Source of the DNA: Candidatus Methanomethylophilaceae archaeon
Lineage (GTDB): Archaea; Thermoplasmatota; Thermoplasmata; Methanomassiliicoccales; Methanomethylophilaceae
Assembly (NCBI GenBank): GCA_017475875.1
Contig: JAFVET010000054.1
Location: 1 to 27,030 of the forward strand
Direction: 5' to 3'
Length of the DNA stretch: 27,030 nt
This document shows, in pieces, positions 1-7,733 of the stretch. Below the pieces are notes generated by a model. It was not told the origin of the DNA. It did not search any database and worked only from the letters and a program-made list of their open reading frames with translations. The translations under genes were made by a program, and so were the position numbers. The first letter of the stretch is position 1; every line of letters begins with the position of its first letter.

Positions 1-1855
1 CATCCTTTTCAACAGAATCAAGCTGCCACCCCTGATCGGATACATCGCGGCCGGTATCCTGATCACGAACGTCCTGACCATCGGCGAAGAGGGTCAGGAG
101 GTCGTGGAGATACTCTCGGACTGCGGGTTGGTCCTGCTGATGTTCTGTATCGGATTGGAGATCAATCTGAAGAAGATCAAGAAACAGGGCACGTTCGCCA
201 TAATCGTGGCGATGGTCCAACTCCCGCTTCTGATCCTCGGCGGTTTCCTAGCCGCCACGCTGATGGGATTCAACACAGTCCAGTCCATAGCCTTCGGAGC
301 CATCATATCCGGTTCGAGCACCGCGGTCGTCCTGGCGGTCCTCCAGTCCCAGAAGAAGCTCGACAAGGAACACATCGACATGCTCGTGCTCATCACGATC
401 ATGGAGGACATAGGTCAGGTCATCATCCTGTCGATCATCACCCCTATCCTCGCAGGAAGCTCGATGGAGTCGATGGACCTCCTGTTCATGATCGCGGGCA
501 TCGCGGTGTTCATGATCCTGAGCCTCCTCGTCGGACTGAGGTTTATACCGCGTATCATCAACTGGGTTTCTGACAACGTCTCGTACGAGGTCCTCATCAT
601 ATTCTCGGTCGGTCTCGCCTTCGGCATGGCCTACCTCGCCACGGTCATCAACCTGTCCATGGCCATCGGGGCGTTCCTGATGGGTATGCTGATGTCGTCG
701 TGCAGGAAGAGCAAGGAGATCAACACGTCGATAGATCCCATGAAGAGCATCTTCATGGCGATGTTCTTCATCTCCGTCGGGATGGAGGTCCACCTCGGCA
801 CGCTCGCCGACAACCTGGTCCTGATGTTCATCTTCTATCTGATCTTCCTCGTTCTGAAGACCGCCACGGTGTTCCTCGGCTACTGGATCGGCAACGAGGA
901 GCCCAAGAACGGTTTCATCTCCGCGATAAGCCTGACCGCGATGGGAGAGTTCGCATTCATCATAGCCGCCGAGGCCCTGGAGTTCCACGCGGTGGACGAA
1001 GGGTTCTACACCTCGGTCGTCGGGGCGGCGCTGCTGTCGATGCTGTTCCTCCCGCTCCTCACCCGTTACTCCGAGCCCATGTGGAACTTCATGTCGGTCA
1101 AGTGCCCCCGGCGCCTGTACGACATGTTCGTCAGGGTCAACGACCGCAGGGACGTGTTCTACAACCGCATGTCCCACACGTCCAAGCGTTCGAAGAAGAT
1201 CATCCGCCAGTCGCTGACCAAGTCGTACATCTACGTGTTGCTGATCATCGTCATCGAGATCGCGTTCTACTACGGGACCCCCTACGCGGAGGACATGCTC
1301 GTCGACAACCTGGGCGGGGAGAGGATAATCTGGACCATCCTCGTGCTGGTCGCCAACCTCCTGCTCCTGACGATACCGACCATGAACCTCGTGAACAACG
1401 TGAAGGCCCTGGACGACGTGATCGTCAGCAACGCCAAGAGGCGTGCCTCGCGCGGCGGCGACGACTCCGGCAAGATGAGTTACCAGAGGATCCTGAGCAC
1501 CAACACGTACATCATCGCGTTGGCGATCGATTTCCTTATCCTGTTCGCGGTACCGAACTCCCTGGGAGGTCCCGAGCACCTGATCGTCTTCGTCATAGCG
1601 GTCCTGTTGGTGTACCTGGTCAACAAGTTCTACCAGAGAGGGGCCAGGAAGAGAGGTGGTGCGGACACGCCGTTGGACATCAGCGACATCTCCGGTCCGC
1701 CGGTCACCGAGGAGTCGACGGTCGGAGACGCGGACGTCCGTTACGAGATGCAGATCGTCAAGAGGAGACGATGCCGATCCTGTGGATCGGTCGTCCGGGA
1801 AAAGAAGACGACGGGACCCCGTAAACCAAAGGGGCCCCATCCGTTTTTCATCTGA
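1..1855 (+). CDS. KefB/CPA2-type cation:proton antiporter, 5'-partial
   Basis: Integral membrane monovalent cation/H+ exchanger of the CPA2 (KefB/NapA) superfamily, which would move Na+ or K+ against protons across the cytoplasmic membrane. The reading frame is open from nucleotide 2, and the residues before the first in-window start (GTG at 104), including RIKLPPLIGYIAAGIL, are the conserved second-helix region of KefB proteins. The gene therefore begins upstream of the window and GTG 104 is not its start. About a dozen hydrophobic segments follow. Family signatures visible are GSSTAVVLAVL, the acidic MEDIGQVIIL helix and TAMGEFAFIIAAEAL. After the exchanger core come a basic stretch, three or so further hydrophobic segments and a soluble basic tail with a CRSC pair. 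No TrkA-N (RCK) domain follows. The ion is not predictable from sequence. The gene ends in TGA, overlapping the convergent amidohydrolase by 8 nt. Confidence 0.9.
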   Translation, partial: ILFNRIKLPPLIGYIAAGILITNVLTIGEEGQEVVEILSDCGLVLLMFCIGLEINLKKIKKQGTFAIIVAMVQLPLLILGGFLAATLMGFNTVQSIAFGAIISGSSTAVVLAVLQSQKKLDKEHIDMLVLITIMEDIGQVIILSIITPILAGSSMESMDLLFMIAGIAVFMILSLLVGLRFIPRIINWVSDNVSYEVLIIFSVGLAFGMAYLATVINLSMAIGAFLMGMLMSSCRKSKEINTSIDPMKSIFMAMFFISVGMEVHLGTLADNLVLMFIFYLIFLVLKTATVFLGYWIGNEEPKNGFISAISLTAMGEFAFIIAAEALEFHAVDEGFYTSVVGAALLSMLFLPLLTRYSEPMWNFMSVKCPRRLYDMFVRVNDRRDVFYNRMSHTSKRSKKIIRQSLTKSYIYVLLIIVIEIAFYYGTPYAEDMLVDNLGGERIIWTILVLVANLLLLTIPTMNLVNNVKALDDVIVSNAKRRASRGGDDSGKMSYQRILSTNTYIIALAIDFLILFAVPNSLGGPEHLIVFVIAVLLVYLVNKFYQRGARKRGGADTPLDISDISGPPVTEESTVGDADVRYEMQIVKRRRCRSCGSVVREKKTTGPRKPKGPHPFFI

Positions 1856-3137
1856 GGCAGAGCGAGCGCCACATGTCCTCGCTCGAAGCGAGAACCTTTT
1901 CCGTGTCCAAGGTCGTGATCTCGCGGTCCCGGACCACCATGTCACCCTGGCAGAAGACGTGCTTGACGTTGAAGCTGCTTCCAGAGTAGACTATGTTCGA
2001 GATGATGTTCTCCGGAAGGAGGGGTCTCAGGTTCGGGGCCTTCCCGTCGAGTACGGCGATATCAGCGTACTTTCCGGGTTCGAGCGATCCCAGGCTGTCC
2101 TGCATTCCGATCGCCTTAGCACCGTTCACGGTCGCGAAGTCGAGGAGCTGCTGGGCCGGGGTGACGGTCGCGTCCCACCTGCTCGATTTCTGGAGGAGGC
2201 CGAGGAGCCTCATCTCCGCGAACATGTCGAGGGTGTTGTTCGTGGTGGACCCGTCGGTCCCGATGGACACGTTCACACCGTTCTGCATGAGTTCGGGTAT
2301 CGGGGCCACGCCTCCGGTGGCGAGTTTCATGTTGGATGCCGGGCAGGTGGAGATGGACATCCCGACCTCCCTCATCATGCGGACCTCCCTCATGGTGAGC
2401 CATGCCGAGTGTGCGGACACTCCCCTGGGCGTGAGCGCGCCGATGTCGTACAACCATTCCGCGGGACGCTTGCCGGTCTTCCTCTTGTGGTCGTTGACTT
2501 CGCCCCTGGTCTCGGAAAGGTGGAAGTTGAGCGGGGCCTGGACCTCGTCGGAGAACTCCTTGGCACCGAGGCAGGTGTCCTCGCTGCACACGTACACCCC
2601 TTGAAGCCCCACCGCGGGGACGATCTTCCTTTCATTCTTGAACTTGGAGTGGAAGTTCTTGCAGTTGTTCAGGGGGTTCCCCTTCTGCGTGGTGCACTCC
2701 TGGTCGAGGACGCACCAGCACAGCACTCCCCTGATGCCCGCCTGTTGCGTGGCGCGGGCGATGACGTCCTCGGAGTAGTAGAGGTCCATGAATGTGGTGG
2801 TCCCGCCGAGCATCATCTCCATGCAGCCCAGCTGAGTTCCGACGGTAAGGTCCTCGTCGGTCCTGTCGGAGTCGATCTTGAACGTCTTGTCGAGGAAATC
2901 CGGGAAAAGCAGGTCGTCCACCACGCCCTTCATCACCGACATCGCGATGTGGGTGTGGGTGTTGATCATCCCGGGCATCACGATGTCGCCCGAGCAGTCT
3001 ATCTCGCGGTCCGCGCTCCCGTTGTAACGGGGTCCGACGCTAACGATCCTCTCGTCCTCGATAACCAGGTCGCCGCGTACGACGTCGCGGTTCGCGTTCT
3101 GAGTGACGATCCATGCGTCACGAAGCACTGTCAGCAT
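1848..3137 (-). CDS. dadD: Amidohydrolase: MTA/SAH/5'-deoxyadenosine deaminase family
   Basis: Cytosolic metal-dependent purine-nucleoside deaminase (429 aa). The family (MtaD/SahH-type deaminases; DadD in methanogens) converts 5'-deoxyadenosine, S-adenosylhomocysteine or methylthioadenosine to inosine forms, recycling products of radical-SAM and methyl-transfer reactions. All expected metal and catalytic residues are present: HTH at residues 61-63 after the MPGMINT strand, His206 and Glu209 in FHLSET, His243 in SAHSAW, and Asp295 in IGTDGSTTNN. The N-terminal beta-sandwich (about 1-55) is completed by a C-terminal LEPGKYADIAVLD segment, normal for the cyclic amidohydrolase fold. Length is typical. 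The ATG at 3137 has a TATA-like AATTATAG about 26 nt upstream, so the mRNA is probably leaderless. Which nucleoside is preferred cannot be read from sequence; the dadD name is by analogy with the methanogen enzyme. Confidence 0.85.
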   Translation of the reverse strand: MLTVLRDAWIVTQNANRDVVRGDLVIEDERIVSVGPRYNGSADREIDCSGDIVMPGMINTHTHIAMSVMKGVVDDLLFPDFLDKTFKIDSDRTDEDLTVGTQLGCMEMMLGGTTTFMDLYYSEDVIARATQQAGIRGVLCWCVLDQECTTQKGNPLNNCKNFHSKFKNERKIVPAVGLQGVYVCSEDTCLGAKEFSDEVQAPLNFHLSETRGEVNDHKRKTGKRPAEWLYDIGALTPRGVSAHSAWLTMREVRMMREVGMSISTCPASNMKLATGGVAPIPELMQNGVNVSIGTDGSTTNNTLDMFAEMRLLGLLQKSSRWDATVTPAQQLLDFATVNGAKAIGMQDSLGSLEPGKYADIAVLDGKAPNLRPLLPENIISNIVYSGSSFNVKHVFCQGDMVVRDREITTLDTEKVLASSEDMWRSLCLR

Positions 3138-3157
3138 ATGGGGGATATGGGCGAACT

Positions 3158-3168
3158 CCTATAATTCA
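3158..3168 (-). promoter_or_regulatory. TATA box for the amidohydrolase gene
   Basis: On the minus strand the motif GAATTATAG is centred about 26 nt before the ATG at 3137, the distance expected between an archaeal TATA box and a transcription start at the first codon. It lies back to back with the plus-strand box of the next gene in a 70-nt divergent spacer. Confidence 0.5.
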
Positions 3169-3177
3169 GGTCGCAGG

Positions 3178-3185
3178 CTAAAATA
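3178..3185 (+). promoter_or_regulatory. TATA box for the MBL-fold hydrolase gene
   Basis: CTAAAATA is centred about 26 nt upstream of the ATG at 3208. No Shine-Dalgarno sequence precedes that ATG, so a leaderless transcript is likely. The position also supports 3208 over the in-frame upstream start at 3103, which would lie inside the divergent gene. Confidence 0.5.
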
Positions 3186-3207
3186 CCAGTACGACGGTCA
3201 CGCGGAC

Positions 3208-4041
3208 ATGTCTTTCCGCATAGTCCTTCTGGGGACCGGGGGCGGCCGTCATACCACCATGTTCCAGGTCCGTTCCACCGGGGGTTTCCACATCGACCAC
3301 GACGGGGGACGCATTCATGTCGATCCCGGCCCGGGCGCGTTGACGCAGATGCACCGCATCCACCGCGACCCTGCGGACACCTCCGCGGTGCTCATATCGC
3401 ACTGCCATCCCGACCACTACTCCGACGGGGAGTGCGTGGTCGAGGGGATGACGTACGGCGGATGGAAGAAGCGCGGACTTCTGATGGGATCCGTCACGGT
3501 CATGGAAGGACAGGGCGGGTTGGGTCCCTGCATCTCGAAGTACCACCGCAACATAGCGGAGCGCACGGGTGTGCTGCATCCTGGGGACTCCTTTGAGATA
3601 GACGGTCTGAGGGTGGACATAACCAAGGCGGTGCACAGCGATCCGACCAACGTCGGGTTCATATTCCACACGGAACACGGGGATGTGGCGTATGTCAGCG
3701 ACACGGAGTATTCCGACGAAATAGCCGACCAGTACAAGGGCTGCAGGGTCGTCATGCTGCCGATCACCACGCCGCTCGGCGAGCGCATAAAGTACCACAT
3801 GTGCACGGACGACGCCATCCTCTTCGAGGAGAGGATAAAGCCAGAGCTCGCGGTGTTCGTACACCTCGGGATAGTGATGATAAAGCACGACCCGGTCGAG
3901 CAGGCCCGCGTCGTCGAGGAGAGGACGGGCGTCAGGACGGTAGCCGGAAGGGACCTGATGGTTTTGGACGTCGGAGACGAGGTGTCGATCACCGACGAGC
4001 CCGTTTACTGTGACGACTGGATCCCGCCCTCGTCCGTGTGA
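3208..4041 (+). CDS. Metallo-beta-lactamase-fold metal-dependent hydrolase
   Basis: A 277-residue soluble protein of the MBL superfamily. The metal site is complete: HCHPDH at residues 65-70 (first and second histidines, aspartate and fourth histidine), His143 in AVHSDP, Asp165 in YVSDTEYSD and His219 in VFVHLG. The GTGGGRH glycine-rich N-terminus and the late terminal histidine resemble the RNase Z/PhnP/lactonase-like branch rather than beta-lactamases proper. The substrate is unknown; a phosphodiesterase or lactonase role is possible. The start at 3208 was chosen because the longer in-frame ORF (from 3103) would overlap the divergent amidohydrolase, and a TATA element sits about 26 nt before 3208. 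The 3' end overlaps the convergent transglutaminase-like gene by 37 nt. Confidence 0.8.
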   Translation: MSFRIVLLGTGGGRHTTMFQVRSTGGFHIDHDGGRIHVDPGPGALTQMHRIHRDPADTSAVLISHCHPDHYSDGECVVEGMTYGGWKKRGLLMGSVTVMEGQGGLGPCISKYHRNIAERTGVLHPGDSFEIDGLRVDITKAVHSDPTNVGFIFHTEHGDVAYVSDTEYSDEIADQYKGCRVVMLPITTPLGERIKYHMCTDDAILFEERIKPELAVFVHLGIVMIKHDPVEQARVVEERTGVRTVAGRDLMVLDVGDEVSITDEPVYCDDWIPPSSV

Positions 4042-5180
4042 ACGGGGTAGAATCCGGACATACCCCATCTCGTCGAAGCGCCGTCGATCCATTTCTGCTC
4101 GAACGTGGTGTACCCCACCGGTACTTGGTCCCTGGAGGCCTCGACGCCGTAGTATCCTCCCGAGGTCGAGAGGCGGTATCCGACCCATATGTCGGAGTAT
4201 CCCTTCAGCGTGGTCAGGGGGACCTCTTCGAAATCCTCTATCGCCACTCCGGCGCACACGTGCGAGGGCAGGCAGAGAAGGGCCGTCTCGAAACCAGCGG
4301 AAAGGTACAGGGAGCACAGCAGTATCGATTTATCCTCGCAGTCTCCGTATCCGTGGAGGACGGTCTCCGCAGGCAGGGCCCAGTACTCGTCCGTCCCGTA
4401 CACGAAAGCGTCGGTGCCGTACCTTATCTCGCCAAGGATGGTCGGGGGATACGGGATCGCCTTCTGTACGAAGGATGCGAGGAAGTCCGCATATTCCTGG
4501 GCACCCCCGTCCGGTTCGATCTCTCTGAACGCTTTCGAAAGCTTGGATTCAAGGTCCGAGGTGAACCCGTCCGCGATGACGTATTTCACAGCCTCAGTGA
4601 AGGTGCGGGGCAGGTCGCGGTTCATCCCTCTCGATTTGGAAACGGTTTCCTGCACATACGATGTGTCGAACGTCGCCGTGACGGACGCCTCGTGGGGAAG
4701 CAGCGAGCGGTCCAGGTACGTCCAAGACAGCGTCTTCTCCAGCCGTCCTGGGACCGTGACGTCGAATTCCGTCCCGTCCGCCGAGATGCTGTAGAATCCT
4801 GGCCCGAGGGAGACGGACGGTCCTTCGGATTTTTCTCCCTCGTACGGTACGAGGCGACCGGTGTAGGCGCAACGCGACAGGTCCCTGACCGTCCACGACA
4901 CGCTTCCTTCGTGGTACACCGTGCCGGTGTCCGGATCGAAGGAGAACCCTTCTGGCAATTGGGGTCCCACCGGGTCCGGTTCCCCGGGAGGGTCAGTCAC
5001 TTGCGGTTCGTCCGGGACTTCGGGCACCGTTGTCCCCGGTTCATGCAGGACGTCGTCTCCAGGGTCCGGAATAACGGGTGCGTCTTCCTCGACGTCACGT
5101 CCCGGGTTCCAGCACAGGACGGCGGCCGCGACGGCCACCGCGCAGACGGCGATCGCAGCCAGCGCCACCGACGCCCTCAT
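4005..5180 (-). CDS. Transglutaminase-like secreted/membrane-anchored protein (second of pair)
   Basis: A 391-aa protein with an N-terminal hydrophobic segment (residues 4-23, signal anchor or signal peptide), an acidic proline-rich linker (about 33-75), a beta-rich middle and a C-terminal transglutaminase-like papain-fold domain. The nucleophile region reads HGYGDCEDKS (Cys281), followed by the conserved histidine in PSHVCAGVAI (His307). An aromatic/acidic segment later could supply the third residue. Archaeal members of this fold are uncharacterised and may be peptidases or cross-linking enzymes acting outside the cell. The ATG at 5180 overlaps the stop of the upstream gene as ATGA, so translation is probably coupled. 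It is a diverged tandem paralogue of that gene but lacks the zinc ribbon. The convergent 3' overlap with the MBL gene is unusually long (37 nt). Confidence 0.75.
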   Translation of the reverse strand: MRASVALAAIAVCAVAVAAAVLCWNPGRDVEEDAPVIPDPGDDVLHEPGTTVPEVPDEPQVTDPPGEPDPVGPQLPEGFSFDPDTGTVYHEGSVSWTVRDLSRCAYTGRLVPYEGEKSEGPSVSLGPGFYSISADGTEFDVTVPGRLEKTLSWTYLDRSLLPHEASVTATFDTSYVQETVSKSRGMNRDLPRTFTEAVKYVIADGFTSDLESKLSKAFREIEPDGGAQEYADFLASFVQKAIPYPPTILGEIRYGTDAFVYGTDEYWALPAETVLHGYGDCEDKSILLCSLYLSAGFETALLCLPSHVCAGVAIEDFEEVPLTTLKGYSDIWVGYRLSTSGGYYGVEASRDQVPVGYTTFEQKWIDGASTRWGMSGFYPVHTDEGGIQSSQ

Positions 5181-6439
5181 GACGCAACCGGCTCCACGAT
5201 GTAGATCTGCATGATGTCGCCGACGTCGCTCTCCGATGACGGCGATAGGTAGCCGGCCGCTATCTGCCTGGAATACGTGGTCTCGCAGTAGTACATGGTT
5301 CCCGCTTCCGTGTCGAACGTCGTGTACTTGTATCCGAGGGCCTCGAGGGCGGGGTCCCTCTCGAACTCGTCGACGACAACCCCCACGGCGACATGGTCCG
5401 ACATCATCGCGAGGGAGGACTTGTAACCCGCCAGGGAGAGCAGGGAAGCCAGGAGGAAGCTCGTGTCCTCGCAGTCCCCCATCCCTTGGTACAGGGTCTC
5501 TATGGGGTATATCCAATACTCATAAGTCCCGTAGAGGTACATGTCCCCGCTTCCGAGGTCTTCGTCGTAGTAGTACTCGGTGCCGCGGGAGGTATCCTCC
5601 CTGACCACGCTGGGCGGATATTCGATGGCAACCTGCACGAACCCCAGCAGGAAGCTGGCGTAAAGCTGGTCTCCCGTCTTCGGGTCGTATCCGGCTATCT
5701 TGACGAACTGTTCGCGGAGGGTCTTTTCGAGCGTTTCTACGGCGTAGTCCCTCTCGATGAACCCCAGGACGTCTTCCGTTGTGGAGTTCCTGACCGCACC
5801 GTTGTATGCGATGTCCATGTAATCCGAGAACTGGAACGACACGGGCGTCCTGATAGCATATTCGGTGCCGCCGCATTCGAACGTCCACCTATATGTCCAG
5901 GAGATCTCCCCGTCCACGTTCAGCAGACCGTAGTTGAGCTGCTCTCCGTCGTCGTACAGGTATACGCGGTAGTATCCGGGGCCTGGCGCAACGAACCTCT
6001 CCCCTTTCATCGTCTCGTAGTCTTTCACTTCGTAGCGGTCGGCCCGCACATGGACCAAGTAGGGGGATTCCAGATCCATGTAGTCCCATTGCACGTCGTC
6101 GGCACTCCTGTGTATGAGGACGCCCCCCTCGCGGATAACGACGTCGTCGACAAGATAGCCCGTCAGGGTGGTGTCTCCTACCGTCTCAGTCGGTTCGTCG
6201 CCGCCGAATATGGCGAACCCTACCACGGCTATGAGGAACAAGGCGCCGACCGTGACGTTTACCTTCCTTCCGGTGCTCATGGGCGCTGCGCCGGACGACG
6301 AGCTTTTCTGGGGACCGACGGGGTTCTCGAGCTCGATGGAGACGTACGGGTCGTCGTCCTCGTTGATGACGTTGGTTCCGCATATCGGACAGTGGCCGAG
6401 CCCGTCCTCCAGCTCCCTTCCGCAGAAACGGCATCTCAT
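5177..6439 (-). CDS. Zinc-ribbon, membrane-anchored transglutaminase-like protein (first of pair)
   Basis: A 420-aa protein with an N-terminal cytoplasmic zinc ribbon (CRFC at 3-6, CPIC at 17-20), a Ser-rich linker, one transmembrane helix (about 60-79) and a large presumed extracellular part ending in a transglutaminase-like domain. The active-site region is GMGDCEDTSFLL (Cys323), followed by DHVAVGV (His349). The architecture suggests a membrane enzyme with a cytosolic regulatory or binding finger. Two in-frame starts exist. I chose the ATG at 6439 because a TATA-like GATATATG lies at 6469-6477, which would place transcription start near 6447, inside the longer ORF that begins at 6472. It forms a two-gene operon with the paralogue downstream. 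The substrate is unknown. Confidence 0.75.
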   Translation of the reverse strand: MRCRFCGRELEDGLGHCPICGTNVINEDDDPYVSIELENPVGPQKSSSSGAAPMSTGRKVNVTVGALFLIAVVGFAIFGGDEPTETVGDTTLTGYLVDDVVIREGGVLIHRSADDVQWDYMDLESPYLVHVRADRYEVKDYETMKGERFVAPGPGYYRVYLYDDGEQLNYGLLNVDGEISWTYRWTFECGGTEYAIRTPVSFQFSDYMDIAYNGAVRNSTTEDVLGFIERDYAVETLEKTLREQFVKIAGYDPKTGDQLYASFLLGFVQVAIEYPPSVVREDTSRGTEYYYDEDLGSGDMYLYGTYEYWIYPIETLYQGMGDCEDTSFLLASLLSLAGYKSSLAMMSDHVAVGVVVDEFERDPALEALGYKYTTFDTEAGTMYYCETTYSRQIAAGYLSPSSESDVGDIMQIYIVEPVAS

Positions 6440-6468
6440 ATTCGTACCGGACAAAGGATGTCGAAGAC

Positions 6469-6477
6469 GCATATATC
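6469..6477 (-). promoter_or_regulatory. TATA box for the transglutaminase-like operon
   Basis: On the minus strand CGATATATG would direct initiation about 26 nt downstream, near 6447, leaving a leader of under 10 nt before the ATG at 6439. It argues against use of the ATG at 6472. Confidence 0.45.
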
Positions 6478-6647
6478 GGTATTGACCCGCACGGTATGGT
6501 GTCGACAGGTCCTCCTTCCGGTGTGTCCGGGAGGGACCACGGTGTCAAGGAATAGCGGAACGGTCGTATGGCGATGTATGATTTCGTTCATCGTACGCCT
6601 GTTTGGTAGACCGTTGTTTTTGACTGTACGACAGGCATTTCGCAACG

Positions 6648-6656
6648 TTTATATCC
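6648..6656 (+). promoter_or_regulatory. TATA box for the secreted lipobox protein
   Basis: TTTATATCC is centred about 26 nt upstream of the ATG at 6678, with an A/T-poor surround. No Shine-Dalgarno sequence precedes the ATG, so a leaderless mRNA is likely. Confidence 0.6.
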
Positions 6657-6677
6657 GATTCGTAATACGGAACCGCG

Positions 6678-7520
6678 ATGTCATCAAGGTCGGCCCTTCT
6701 CGTTGCCCTAGCGGTCCTAGCGGTCGCTATGACGATGTTGGCTGCGTGCGCCGACGACCTCGATGCTTCTTCCGACGACCGCACGTCCGTCATGGGGTGC
6801 GGAGTCTCCTTCAGCGGTTTCCCTGGACCCGACGCGCACAGCGGTGTTCCGGATTACGTGCCGATGGGCGGGCAGTCGCTCAACGGCCCCGGCTTCGGCG
6901 GGGATCTGGGATTCAAAGCTCCGTGCGAAGCGGAGCCCAGGTCGCCTCGGGCGTTCCATCCGATGCAGCCCCAGTACGTCATAACGGTCCCGCATCACGA
7001 GGATCCGTTCGACGGGGCGCGCCTCGTCGAAGAGTACGAGAACGCCTACAAGGAGAAGAAGGAGTTCGAGGGGAAGGGAGTGTCCGTCGAGGTCCGCGAC
7101 ACCAACGTTTACACCGGTCCCCAGGGGGAATTGGTGGACGCTATGAGGAAGGTCCTCGACGCGCCCGTTCCCGAGGATTCCGACGAGGGGTTCCTGATGC
7201 AGGTCCTCACCGTGCTCGAGGCAGAGGGTTCCTCCGCGGCTGAATTCGTGAGGTCCGTGCTCGACGCGAGGTTCTTCGGAACCGATGCGCAGTCCGAGCT
7301 CCAGTTGCCTTCAGGCAGGTCCAAGGACGATCGCGAGGAAGAGGATGACATCTGCTCCGACCCCGTCCAGGTCGAGGAGACCGACGAGGAGGAGCCTGAA
7401 GAACCGGGATGTCCCGGGGATCACGAAGAGGGCATGGATTCAGTGCATGCCCCCACCTTCGGAGCGGACGCTTCATTTTCTGTCCGTTTCGACGACCGCG
7501 GCGACAGCGTCGCAATCTGA
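6678..7520 (+). CDS. Secreted lipobox protein of unknown function
   Basis: A 280-aa protein that I cannot assign to a family. Residues 5-23 form a hydrophobic signal segment ending in a good lipobox, LAAC (residues 21-24), so Cys24 could be lipid-modified; archaeal lipoproteins of this type are known. The mature part starts with a Gly/Pro-rich stretch containing a few cysteines (about 40-85). A charged, probably helical region follows (about 110-215, with EEYENAYKEKKEFEGKG), then a strongly acidic, cysteine-bearing segment (about 215-255, with EETDEEEPEEPG). Codon use resembles the neighbours. It is divergent from the transglutaminase-like operon and followed by another secreted protein, consistent with a cell-surface locus. 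Start by TATA spacing and signal peptide. Confidence 0.6.
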   Translation: MSSRSALLVALAVLAVAMTMLAACADDLDASSDDRTSVMGCGVSFSGFPGPDAHSGVPDYVPMGGQSLNGPGFGGDLGFKAPCEAEPRSPRAFHPMQPQYVITVPHHEDPFDGARLVEEYENAYKEKKEFEGKGVSVEVRDTNVYTGPQGELVDAMRKVLDAPVPEDSDEGFLMQVLTVLEAEGSSAAEFVRSVLDARFFGTDAQSELQLPSGRSKDDREEEDDICSDPVQVEETDEEEPEEPGCPGDHEEGMDSVHAPTFGADASFSVRFDDRGDSVAI

Positions 7521-7733
7521 ACGTGACGTACGGTACGTTCGGATTCACAGTTTGTGTACGATCAGTCAGCGGATTGCGGTCCCTGCGTATCGTCCGTCTC
7601 TCTGAGAAAGAGGTCGCGCCTTGCGCGATGTGTTGTAGATCACCGTTCCGGCGGATTCCGGATACCACAGCTTTGCTGTAAACATCTTAGAAAGCAACAT
7701 AGACGAACCTTGGAAGAACCAGGAGAGATTGAA

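Noticed and set aside
104..106. GTG as start of the antiporter
   Set aside because: The upstream codons from nucleotide 2 encode the conserved KefB second-helix segment, so the gene is simply cut by the window edge.
248..1945. Long minus-strand frame opposite the antiporter
   Set aside because: The product is rich in Arg/Asp/His with no domain or hydrophobic core, and the plus strand encodes a conserved membrane protein across the same bases.
3103..3207. N-terminal extension of the MBL hydrolase
   Set aside because: It would overlap the divergent gene's start and run through both promoters; the fold begins at the ATG at 3208.
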